DNA of 29,080 bases from a virus. Of the stretch, positions 23,713 to 29,080 are shown one piece after another (within the stretch, counting starts at the first letter, position 1; each line of letters begins with the position of its first letter). The DNA lies in IMG/VR virus record IMGVR_UViG_3300047551_001300, positions 1 through 29,080 of that record. One strand, given 5' to 3'. A program made the translations under genes and the position numbers. The notes under the pieces were generated by a model, which did not search any database, was not told where the DNA came from, and was given only the letters and a program-made list of their open reading frames with translations.

Positions 23713-23979
23713 ATGAAAAATTCAGTAACAACAACAAAGGCAATAAAAGTAATCGAATACACTAATAAAAGACTTGAAACATGGTATGTAAACGCAAAAG
23801 AAGAGTATGGCATTAATGGTTTTGGGGTTTGCAAATATGATGAATCATCAAACTCTATTGTAATAGAGTATTGTGAAAATGGACGCGCATCCGAATGTTC
23901 TATTCAGGATTGGCACGATGAGTCAATTGAGTATTCTTTTGATGTATGGATGGAATTTGGCGAATGCGCTGAATGCTAA
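23713..23979 (+). CDS. Hypothetical protein, AT-rich small gene
   Basis: This 88-residue acidic protein of unknown function has the pattern KAIKVIEYTNKRLETWYV, then NGFGVCKYDESSNSIVIEY and CSIQDWHDESIEYSFDVW. It looks like a small alpha-beta protein with four Cys residues and a high Glu/Asp content at the C-terminus, which could suit a DNA-mimic or inhibitor role, but this is only a thought. It shares the AT-rich composition of the preceding gene. Its start context TTTGCATCATG is the same as at thyX. Confidence 0.6.
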   Translation: MKNSVTTTKAIKVIEYTNKRLETWYVNAKEEYGINGFGVCKYDESSNSIVIEYCENGRASECSIQDWHDESIEYSFDVWMEFGECAEC

Positions 23980-23996
23980 TTTTTAAAACAAAAACC

Positions 23997-24383
23997 ATGA
24001 ACATCTACCAACAATTTGACAGACTGGCCAGTGCAATGTTAGGCACTGGCCAGAAATACACGGAGGTTGCGCAACTGATTGCGCAACTGGAACTAACCGA
24101 CAATCACGCGCAGTCTGTTGAACGCAACACTGAACGCGCTAAAATCGCTGAACAGATAATGCGTGCAATACTGCCGGAAGCGCCGAAAGGGTATCAGATT
24201 GATCCTGCGTGCGGATGGGGCCTGCTGTGGCATAAACAGTACTGGCGCGACCTGTACAGAGGTAAAGACAAAAAACAGGCGGTACTGCTGGCTGAATGGG
24301 TTGCTAAATTCGTCACATCAGGCCGTTATCAAAAATGCCTGTTCATTAAGGACAGGGCAAATACTTCACTCTTTAAAAAGTAA
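23997..24383 (+). CDS. Hypothetical helical protein
   Basis: This 128-residue protein, mostly helical, starts at the ATG at 23997 after an A-rich leader (TTTTTAAAACAAAAACC). An upstream ATG at 23973 would overlap the preceding gene and is less likely. Visible parts are an N-terminal helix pair (IYQQFDRLASAML, YTEVAQLIAQLEL) and a C-terminal half with DPACGWGLLWHKQYWRDLY and KQAVLLAEWVAKFVTS. No catalytic motif was recognised. It sits 7 bases before the SSB-like gene and is probably co-translated with it. Confidence 0.6.
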   Translation: MNIYQQFDRLASAMLGTGQKYTEVAQLIAQLELTDNHAQSVERNTERAKIAEQIMRAILPEAPKGYQIDPACGWGLLWHKQYWRDLYRGKDKKQAVLLAEWVAKFVTSGRYQKCLFIKDRANTSLFKK

Positions 24384-24390
24384 CAACACA

Positions 24391-25365
24391 ATGGATTTCA
24401 GAGAAACTGACGCAATCGAATTACCCGAAAACAACAGCCGACCCTATAGCGGGTTCCTTGAATACAAATCAGGGAAAACACCTGCTACATTCGCGGCATC
24501 TGCAACACCTGAACAGGTGGGCTGTGGTTTCAGCTATTACGACAAGGACAGCAACACACGCCACAGCCTGACATCGTTCAGGGCCATCATCATCGGCCAG
24601 GCGTTCGGTGTAGCAGGTGTGACTAAACTGGGCGACCGGTTCACAAATTACTACAGTAACCTGGTCAGCGACACGCGCACAGATCCGATGCGCGTATTCA
24701 TCAGGGGCATCAATTTCCCGCAGTATTCGGGCCTGTATAAGGACATCAAACCGGCACTGCCGCAGGGTGTAGGATTCCAGCACTATCTGTGCGTGTACAT
24801 CCCTGAGTTAGACGACATGAAACTGATCAGCCTGACAATGGCCCTGTCTGAACACATCAGGTCATCCATCGCAGACAGCGCATCTAAGGCACTGGGCAAA
24901 AACGTGCCACCGTCACGCGTAAATATGTTTGGTCTGTGCGACCTGTCATCCGCGTACTACATGCTGAAATTCACAGGTGGGTATGTCAAAAAGAACAAAG
25001 AAAACGCCATCTGGAACAACGCAGGTGAAATGTACTTCCTGCCTGAACTGCAGGTTAAAACAGTCAACGGTGAGGAACAACTGAAATACCTGGATGCGCA
25101 GGCTGACCGGTTCGGCAACTGGCTGTTCAACGACATCGCACGGAATGTAGATGCGTTCAATTCTGACCGGAAAAACGGCACAGGGCAGCACAATACATCG
25201 GCAGGGCCATCAGCTGGACTATCAGAGGTAGCGCCAGCAACACCTGCAGCGCCTACAGTATCCAACGCAAAGCAGGTCATGATGCAGGCCGGATGGACTG
25301 AACCGAGCATCGAGGATAAATTTCCGATAACAGAACCAATACAGGAATCTGATCTGCCGTTCTAA
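24391..25365 (+). CDS. Putative ssDNA-binding protein with SSB-type acidic tip
   Basis: This 324-residue protein has three parts: a globular region of unknown fold (about residues 1-260), a low-complexity Ala/Pro/Ser/Thr linker (about 262-292, SAGPSAGLSEVAPATPAAPT) and an acidic end finishing in IQESDLPF. A flexible linker plus a terminal D-[IL]-P-F tip is the hallmark of bacterial and phage SSB proteins, which use the tip to recruit repair and replication enzymes. The N-terminal region shows no OB-fold pattern I can recognise. It has basic and aromatic stretches (FTGGYVKKNKENAIWNN). A single-strand annealing role next to the nuclease is an alternative. The ATG at 24391 follows an ACAACACA leader; the frame is open further upstream, but that would overlap another gene. 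Confidence 0.6.
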   Translation: MDFRETDAIELPENNSRPYSGFLEYKSGKTPATFAASATPEQVGCGFSYYDKDSNTRHSLTSFRAIIIGQAFGVAGVTKLGDRFTNYYSNLVSDTRTDPMRVFIRGINFPQYSGLYKDIKPALPQGVGFQHYLCVYIPELDDMKLISLTMALSEHIRSSIADSASKALGKNVPPSRVNMFGLCDLSSAYYMLKFTGGYVKKNKENAIWNNAGEMYFLPELQVKTVNGEEQLKYLDAQADRFGNWLFNDIARNVDAFNSDRKNGTGQHNTSAGPSAGLSEVAPATPAAPTVSNAKQVMMQAGWTEPSIEDKFPITEPIQESDLPF

Positions 25366-25403
25366 TGTCGGGCAAAAAATAACTTTTTCATGAGGCAGAG
25401 CGT

Positions 25404-25931
25404 ATGGCGGTCAGTAAAGTCTGGCCGCTATACATGCCTAAAAACATCGCAATGAGGAAACTGAAAACGATAAACCAATACAGCGAAGGCGCAAAGGGTG
25501 TGCACAGGGGCATGCTAACATTCCTGAAACAAATGATGAAAAAACACCGGATCAAAGTTGATGACATCGCAACTGAAATACGGTCATCAGGCCCGAACAC
25601 ATACTACCTGCTATCAGACAGGGCAAATATTAGCGCACAGAAACTGTTTGAACTTTTCACTGTAGTTGCTAATATTGCAGGCAGAAACATCACAATAGAA
25701 TTAAAGGAACAGCAGAATATGCGTTTTTTTACAACAGAACTACAGGCAATTGACCCGACTGACGGCAAACTGAAAACATGGCAGGGGCCACACGTTCAGG
25801 CCATATCGTTTGCCGATGCTGAGGCGTACTGTAACAGTGAAGGCATGGGATACCTGAAAGTTACCGGCATCCTGCTAAAAGAGGTTGATGATGAAACCGG
25901 TGAAACGATTGACTATTCAAACGACAATTAA
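25404..25931 (+). CDS. Two-part hypothetical protein: helical domain plus small phage domain
   Basis: This 175-residue protein looks like two joined units. Residues about 17-103 are helical and basic (GMLTFLKQMMKKHRIKVDDI, then a Ser-rich turn and AQKLFELFTVVANIAG), similar in outline to helix-turn-helix or antitoxin-like domains. Residues 106-175 start with Met and match a type of short stand-alone phage protein (LQAIDPTDGKLKTWQGPHVQ, ISFADAEAYCNSEGMGYLKV). They might be two genes fused in this phage. The ATG at 25452, with the leader CTAAAAACATCGCA, is a plausible alternative start. Confidence 0.6.
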   Translation: MAVSKVWPLYMPKNIAMRKLKTINQYSEGAKGVHRGMLTFLKQMMKKHRIKVDDIATEIRSSGPNTYYLLSDRANISAQKLFELFTVVANIAGRNITIELKEQQNMRFFTTELQAIDPTDGKLKTWQGPHVQAISFADAEAYCNSEGMGYLKVTGILLKEVDDETGETIDYSNDN

Positions 25932-25970
25932 TCTTTCATACACACACATCACACACTAAACACCAACACA

Positions 25971-26351
25971 ATGATTAAATTAACATCACTGCTGTCATTT
26001 CTGGAAACAAAGGATGAACGCAAATCACACACGCAGCTACTGGCCGAATGGATTGTAGCTGAATCAAACGCAGGTAGGCCTGTGTGGATCCGGCGCATTG
26101 CGAATGTGGCAGCCAGAAGGCACGGCATGCACAGCCTGATGCAGATAAGCACGGCCAGCGCACGACTGAACACACTGAAAAAAGAACCATTCACTGTAGA
26201 TGGTATTGAATACCATTTAGTGCGCATGCCTTCGCAGAAGTGCATCTACAGCGGAAAGCTGGCAGAGATGTACAGGGCGATGACACGCGCAGAGATGGAG
26301 CAATACCACAACAGCATTCCATTTGAACTGAAAAACGATACCAACGCATGA
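25971..26351 (+). CDS. Hypothetical protein, possible DNA-binding
   Basis: This 126-residue basic protein has an N-terminal helical half (LLSFLETKDERKSHTQLLAEW) and a possible winged-helix-like middle: RPVWIRRIANVAARRHGMHS, then ASARLNTLKKEPFTVDGIEYHLVR, which reads like a recognition helix followed by a beta wing. No exact family was recognised. It follows a long CA-rich leader (ACACACATCACACAC) and overlaps the next gene by 4 bases, so it is part of a co-translated early unit. Confidence 0.6.
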   Translation: MIKLTSLLSFLETKDERKSHTQLLAEWIVAESNAGRPVWIRRIANVAARRHGMHSLMQISTASARLNTLKKEPFTVDGIEYHLVRMPSQKCIYSGKLAEMYRAMTRAEMEQYHNSIPFELKNDTNA

Positions 26352-26629
26352 ACGACATGAATGAACCTGTCAATGACATGGATCCGGTTGATTACAAAGA
26401 TTTTGCTGACCGGTCAACATCGCTATTATCATACTACGCAGTCAGTCTGGTTAATGCTGTTGTAAATGGCAAAGAATTGACGCAAAAGGCGCAGAAATTT
26501 GATGAGGACGCTGTGAATATTTTTGACAAAACAGGGCAGCTATTTTTTGCTAAACTAAGGAGCCAGAACCTGCCGGATGCGTTTATTGACGAAACGCATA
26601 TTGCGATTTGGGCTATCCAGAGTATTTGA
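26348..26629 (+). CDS. Hypothetical acidic helical protein
   Basis: This 93-residue acidic protein is predicted to be helical (STSLLSYYAVSLVNAVVNG, KELTQKAQKFDEDAVNIFDK), with no signal peptide, membrane segment or known motif. The start codon overlaps the preceding stop (ATGA). An imperfect repeat of NDMNEPVNDMDPVD lies at its N-terminus. It ends just before an AT-rich ORF in another frame. The function is unknown; the tight overlap supports it being a real gene. Confidence 0.55.
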   Translation: MNDMNEPVNDMDPVDYKDFADRSTSLLSYYAVSLVNAVVNGKELTQKAQKFDEDAVNIFDKTGQLFFAKLRSQNLPDAFIDETHIAIWAIQSI

Positions 26630-26643
26630 AGTTCAGGGAGTTT

Positions 26644-27066
26644 ATGATGAAATTTCCCGATTTTGGAATGGCGAGTGCAGAGGCAATCCTTTTGAATAGT
26701 CTTCACAAAGGGCAATTTACATCAAAATCAAACGAACTGAAGAGCGACACCAACAAAGACGGAAGTTACATGGTAAAGTATTTCCAGGAGGGCGACCTTG
26801 TAATACCTAACTATGAAATGTCTATCGAAAATGCTGAAAAGATAATGATGATAAAGCCATATTATGAAGGCTTTGGCAGGGCAATATTTGTCATCGCAAT
26901 GCTCGGTATTTTCAGAATCGAGTACTACTCGCATTCAAGGCTGATAGAAAGATTGGCCGCAAATCCGACAGCATTGCAGCACTGTGCAAATATAACTCAG
27001 TACAAATTCCTGATTGAGGACATCTACAATTTCAGGAGCCGGGAAAAAGTTTCACTAAGGTTTTGA
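26644..27066 (+). CDS. Hypothetical protein
   Basis: This 140-residue protein of unknown function starts at the ATG at 26644, 14 bases after the preceding stop. The frame is also open to a TTG at 26608, which would overlap that gene. Visible parts are a helical start (MMKFPDFGMASAEAILLNSL), a central beta part (YMVKYFQEGDLVIPNYEMS), a hydrophobic stretch RAIFVIAMLGIFRIEYYSHS (about 80-99), possibly a buried strand or helix rather than a membrane span, and a basic end. Base composition is more AT-rich than upstream. Confidence 0.6.
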   Translation: MMKFPDFGMASAEAILLNSLHKGQFTSKSNELKSDTNKDGSYMVKYFQEGDLVIPNYEMSIENAEKIMMIKPYYEGFGRAIFVIAMLGIFRIEYYSHSRLIERLAANPTALQHCANITQYKFLIEDIYNFRSREKVSLRF

Positions 27067-27086
27067 CCTGTTGCGTTAAATGTGCT

Positions 27087-27272
27087 ATGAAACAACAACG
27101 CAAATTTGCCCTACACGACATTTTTATGTCGGAGCGCAACACACGCACAGGTAAACGTGCAAAAGTTCAACCTAAGCCAAATTTAGCCTATCAGCTGGCA
27201 TATCACACCGCTGTCAGGTTATGCGAATTACAGAAACTGCAGGAACTGTCAGGTGATACTGATGCGTTCTGA
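27087..27272 (+). CDS. Small basic hypothetical protein
   Basis: This 61-residue basic protein starts at the ATG at 27087. A TTG at 27063 overlapping the preceding stop is an alternative that would add eight residues, including three Cys. It contains HDIFMSERNTRTGKRAKVQP followed by a helix (AYQLAYHTAVRLCELQKLQE). No family was recognised; it could be a small nucleic-acid-binding protein. It is the last gene before the terminator at 27313. Confidence 0.5.
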   Translation: MKQQRKFALHDIFMSERNTRTGKRAKVQPKPNLAYQLAYHTAVRLCELQKLQELSGDTDAF

Positions 27273-27312
27273 TGGTTTCAGAAAAAACAATGTGAATTCG
27301 GTTTTGTAGCGG

Positions 27313-27346
27313 GCCGTCATAGATGTAAAATCTGGGCGGTTTATTT
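27313..27346 (+). terminator. Probable terminator before the methyltransferase gene
   Basis: GCCGTCATAGAT (27313-27324) pairs with ATCTGGGCGGT (27330-27340) around GTAAA, with one bulged A and several G-U pairs, followed by TTATTT. It is weaker than the other terminators in the window. No clear promoter is seen between it and the methyltransferase ATG. Confidence 0.6.
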
Positions 27347-27367
27347 AAAAAAATCAAACACAACGTC

Positions 27368-28075
27368 ATGCCACTATCAGAAATTTACAACACCGACTGC
27401 CTGGCCGCCATGCGCGAAATGCCCGACAATGCCTTTGATTTGGCGATTGTTGATCCACCGTATGGGATTAATGCGGCAAATTTATTTTCAGGCGAAAAAC
27501 GAAAATCCGGAAATGGGGCCGCCATGAAATCATCGTTTGCAAAAAAAGACTGGGACGAATCAGTTCCTAATGATGAATATTTTTTTCAACTATTCAGAGT
27601 ATCAAAAAATCAAATAATATGGGGTGCAAATTATTTTAAAAATATGCCTCCATCTATGGGGTATATTGTCTGGGATAAAAATAATGGAACTACTAAATTT
27701 TCAGACTGTGAATTAGCATATACATCATTTAGTGTGGCAATCAGGAAATATACATATACATGGAATGGCATGATACAGGGCGACATGAAAAATAAAGAAA
27801 ACAGAATCCACCCCACCCAAAAACCAATTGCCCTATACAAGTGGCTCCTGCAGAATTACGCGAAGCCGGGAGATACTATACTCGACACACACCTGGGCAG
27901 CGGCTCCTCCCGGATAGCCGCGTATGACATGGGTTTTGACTTTGTGGGGTACGAACTTGACACCGAATATTTTGAAGCATCAGACAGGCGCTTTAAAAAC
28001 CACATCAGCAATTTGCAACTGTTTCAACCTGCTGAAATGTACCAAAACGAACAAAAAAAACTGTTTGAAACGTGA
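27368..28075 (+). CDS. Site-specific DNA methyltransferase (N6-adenine, beta class)
   Basis: This 235-residue enzyme should transfer a methyl group from S-adenosylmethionine to adenine in DNA. Motif IV DPPY is at residues 29-32 (LAIVDPPYGIN) and motif I, the SAM-binding loop, comes later at 171-180 (ILDTHLGSGS), the order of the beta class. HPTQKP (148-153) is a family hallmark of N6_N4_Mtase. DPPY favours adenine over cytosine. No restriction enzyme gene is nearby, so it is an orphan enzyme, perhaps protecting phage DNA from host restriction. The target sequence cannot be read from the protein. Its start has the leader ACACAACGTC, identical to the gene at 23399. Confidence 0.93.
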   Translation: MPLSEIYNTDCLAAMREMPDNAFDLAIVDPPYGINAANLFSGEKRKSGNGAAMKSSFAKKDWDESVPNDEYFFQLFRVSKNQIIWGANYFKNMPPSMGYIVWDKNNGTTKFSDCELAYTSFSVAIRKYTYTWNGMIQGDMKNKENRIHPTQKPIALYKWLLQNYAKPGDTILDTHLGSGSSRIAAYDMGFDFVGYELDTEYFEASDRRFKNHISNLQLFQPAEMYQNEQKKLFET

Positions 28076-28091
28076 AAATCCCTTATCTTTG
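28064..28091 (+). promoter_or_regulatory. Promoter ahead of the structured RNA and replication genes
   Basis: TATCTTTG (28084-28091) is a consensus -7 element. TTTG (28064-28067) lies 16 bases upstream, shorter than the usual 19 or so, inside the end of the methyltransferase gene. Transcription would start near 28096 and enter the structured region. Confidence 0.6.
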
Positions 28092-28237
28092 CACTGCCTA
28101 ACAGGCCGCTGAATTGGTAACTCAGTGTAAGTTAACTAATCATAATTACAAAAACGCCTGTGACGGGCGGGTACTGCGTTTTAGTTAACGGCGCAGATGG
28201 CATACCAAAGCCGCCCACCGTCACAGGCGTTTTTTTA
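28092..28237 (+). ncRNA. Candidate structured RNA / attenuator with complementary loops
   Basis: Several pairings are visible. CTGA/TCAG (28109-28112 and 28122-28125) form a small hairpin. TGTAA/TTACA (28126-28130 and 28146-28150) enclose a 15-base loop. A long stem has ACGCCTGTGACGG (28154-28166) against its exact complement (28218-28230), continued inside by GCGG/CCGC, GTA/TAC and CTGCG/CGCAG up to a 13-base loop. GTTAACTAA in the first loop (28131-28139) is exactly complementary to TTAGTTAAC in the second (28181-28189), allowing a 9-bp kissing interaction. A run of seven T follows the long stem. It lies between a promoter and the replication genes. Confidence 0.55.
28151..28237 (+). terminator. 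Long terminator-like stem ahead of the replication genes
   Basis: The outer stem has 13 perfect pairs (28154-28166 with 28218-28230), extended by A-T pairs, and ends in TTTTTTT (28231-28236 and the last stem base). It is the terminator half of the structured RNA. The next ATG lies about 10 bases after the T run, so read-through here would control expression of the downstream genes. Confidence 0.65.
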
Positions 28238-28246
28238 TTTGCAAAA

Positions 28247-28498
28247 ATGATGAAAACAATTTACAGGCAATCGCCTCCATTCTTCACGATGGATAACGAC
28301 ATTTTTGACGGATGGGATAGTCCCGGTGGAGCCTTTCACCCGCTTGTAATTGCGGTTTACGCTTTTGTCTGTTACAAAGACGGAAATGTTAACGAATCTG
28401 ACATAAAGAAGGCTTTTAAATTTGAAGAGTCAGAAGTAATTGACACCGCAATTAGTATTCTTCAGTCACTTGAACTTATTGTCATTGTAAACCAATAA
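28247..28498 (+). CDS. Small protein with possible winged-helix fold
   Basis: This 83-residue protein starts at the double ATG at 28247/28250. The frame is open back through the RNA hairpin to a GTG at 28160, but that part is an unlikely coding region. Residues 28-78 look like a winged-helix domain: FHPLVIAVYAFVCYKDG, then NVNESDIKKAFKFEESE as the turn and recognition helix, and AISILQSLELIVIV as the wing. This resembles the N-terminal half of the next protein, and the two genes are 3 bases apart. It probably binds DNA or regulates replication. Confidence 0.6.
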   Translation: MMKTIYRQSPPFFTMDNDIFDGWDSPGGAFHPLVIAVYAFVCYKDGNVNESDIKKAFKFEESEVIDTAISILQSLELIVIVNQ

Positions 28499-28501
28499 AC
28501 C

Positions 28502-29080
28502 ATGAGCACAGTAGTCAATAAATCACCGCGCAAAGGCTTTACAGCCATAGATAACAACGCAGTCAGGGATAACCGATTGAGGCTTAAAACACGTGGGCTT
28601 TTGGCCTACATTATGTCGCTTCCACCGGGATGGACATTGAACCTGCAATGGCTGCAAAAGCAGACAGGCGAAGGCCGTGAATCAATACAGGGCTGTTTCA
28701 AAGAGCTGTCAACTTATGGCTATGCAAAGCTGCTGAAGCCACAAAACGAAAGCGGGCAATTTAACGGCTCAAGGTGGACGGTTACGGATGTTCCTGGAAA
28801 CTTCGGGGAAGATCAGGATGCAGCCGAAAGCGCTGTTTTTGGGCAAAATATCGAATCCGACCAACTTTCAAAGCGACAACCGGAAAACCCGATGGCCGGA
28901 AAACCCGTCTGTGTAATTAATAAGAAAGAATATAAGAAGAAAGAATATAAAGAAGAAAGAGAGAGAGAAGCACTCTCTGAAAAACCGCAACCGATACAGG
29001 AAATTCCTTCACAGCTCAAAGAAGAAAAAAGCGCCGCAGGCAGAGGGCAGGCGGCGGCCACATATTACGAAAAAGCGCAA
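28502..29080 (+). CDS. Phage replisome-organiser-like protein, cut by the window edge
   Basis: The reading frame starts at the ATG at 28502 and is open for 193 codons to the right edge, so the C-terminus is missing. Residues about 18-78 form a helix-turn-helix/winged-helix domain typical of phage replication proteins: NAVRDNRLRLKTRGLLAYIM, PPGWTLNLQWLQKQTGEGRE, then a helix with CFKELSTYGYAKLLK. Such proteins bind the phage origin and load helicase. A flexible middle includes a repeated Lys/Glu/Tyr segment (KKEYKKKEYKEERERE) encoded by a 15-base direct repeat. Position after a regulated leader fits a replication initiator. Confidence 0.75.
   Translation, partial: MSTVVNKSPRKGFTAIDNNAVRDNRLRLKTRGLLAYIMSLPPGWTLNLQWLQKQTGEGRESIQGCFKELSTYGYAKLLKPQNESGQFNGSRWTVTDVPGNFGEDQDAAESAVFGQNIESDQLSKRQPENPMAGKPVCVINKKEYKKKEYKEEREREALSEKPQPIQEIPSQLKEEKSAAGRGQAAATYYEKAQ
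28922..28982. repeat. Purine tract with 14-bp direct repeat inside the replication gene
   Basis: AAGAAAGAATATAA occurs at 28922-28935 and 28937-28950, followed by a GA-repeat (to about 28970) that can pair with the CTCTCT at 28973-28978. Phage replisome organisers often have their origin inside their own gene, as in lambda O, so this could be part of an origin. It could equally be codon repetition for a charged linker. Confidence 0.5.

Noticed and set aside
24163-24390. N-terminal extension of the SSB-like protein
   Set aside because: It would overlap the gene at 23997-24383 almost completely in another frame, and the ATG at 24391 has the expected CA-rich leader.
25390-25452. 21-codon ORF starting at the ATG at 25390
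   Set aside because: It is too short, shares most of its length with the 175-residue ORF and shows no protein-like pattern.
28098-28150. tRNA-like D-arm (CTGA, loop with TTGG, TCAG)
   Set aside because: Only the D-arm shape fits. There is no matching acceptor stem, anticodon arm or T-arm, so it is not called a tRNA.
28160-28246. Extension of the 83-residue gene upstream to a GTG at 28160
   Set aside because: The extra codons run through the long hairpin and its T run and give no recognisable protein. The double ATG at 28247/28250 after an A-rich leader is a better start.
1-29080. CRISPR array, diversity-generating retroelement, integrase or insertion sequence
   Set aside because: No regularly spaced repeats, no reverse transcriptase motif, no tyrosine or serine recombinase motif and no transposase were seen in any frame.

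Overview
The window is a contiguous, gene-dense stretch of a tailed (siphovirus-type) phage or prophage genome. About 40 genes all lie on the plus strand, from the terminase small subunit at the left edge to a cut-off replication gene at the right edge. The host is very probably a member of the Bacteroidetes. Intergenic promoters fit the Bacteroidetes -33 TTG / -7 TAnnTTTG pattern (for example 21799-21829, 21996-22024 and 23338-23367), start codons follow A- and CA-rich leaders rather than Shine-Dalgarno sequences, and the exported proteins have leaders cleaved just before Gln, as is common there. No integrase, repressor, tRNA, CRISPR array or insertion sequence was seen, so lifestyle cannot be judged.

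Layout. 28-2380: DNA packaging (P27-type small terminase, large terminase, a small ORF), closed by a terminator. 2538-8747: head and neck (HK97-type portal, S78 prohead protease, HK97-fold capsid, small capsid or head-fibre proteins, connector, head closure, tail completion). 8744-16026: tail (unknown 98-residue protein, tail tube, G/GT chaperones joined by a -1 frameshift, 892-residue tape measure, 1006-residue tail-tip protein). 16040-19265: two proteins with Sec signal peptides, the first carrying recognisable tail-fibre domains. 19296-21813: lysis functions (membrane-anchored coiled-coil protein, exported Ala/Gln/His-rich protein, holin-like protein, GH19-like endolysin) with a flavin-dependent thymidylate synthase inserted between holin and endolysin. 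22078-27272: early or recombination region (RecB/RecE-type PD-(D/E)XK nuclease, a protein of unknown fold with an SSB-like C-terminal tip, many small unknowns). 27368-29080: orphan DNA methyltransferase, a structured intergenic RNA candidate, and a two-gene replication-initiation region.

How the parts work together. The structural block follows the HK97/lambda order and should give a head matured by the S78 protease and a tail of roughly 130 nm, if about 0.15 nm per tape-measure residue applies. Holin, endolysin and spanin-like proteins release progeny. ThyX, the nuclease, the SSB-like protein and the winged-helix replication protein support phage DNA synthesis and recombination.

The points most worth a second look are: a candidate structured RNA with complementary loops and a terminator-like stem directly in front of the replication genes (28092-28237); tail-fibre-like proteins with export signals; the SSB-like tip on an unrecognised protein; a textbook slippery heptamer plus hairpin in the tail chaperone gene; an apparently leaderless thyX transcribed from a promoter overlapping the preceding terminator; and short promoter-to-terminator units that contain no gene.
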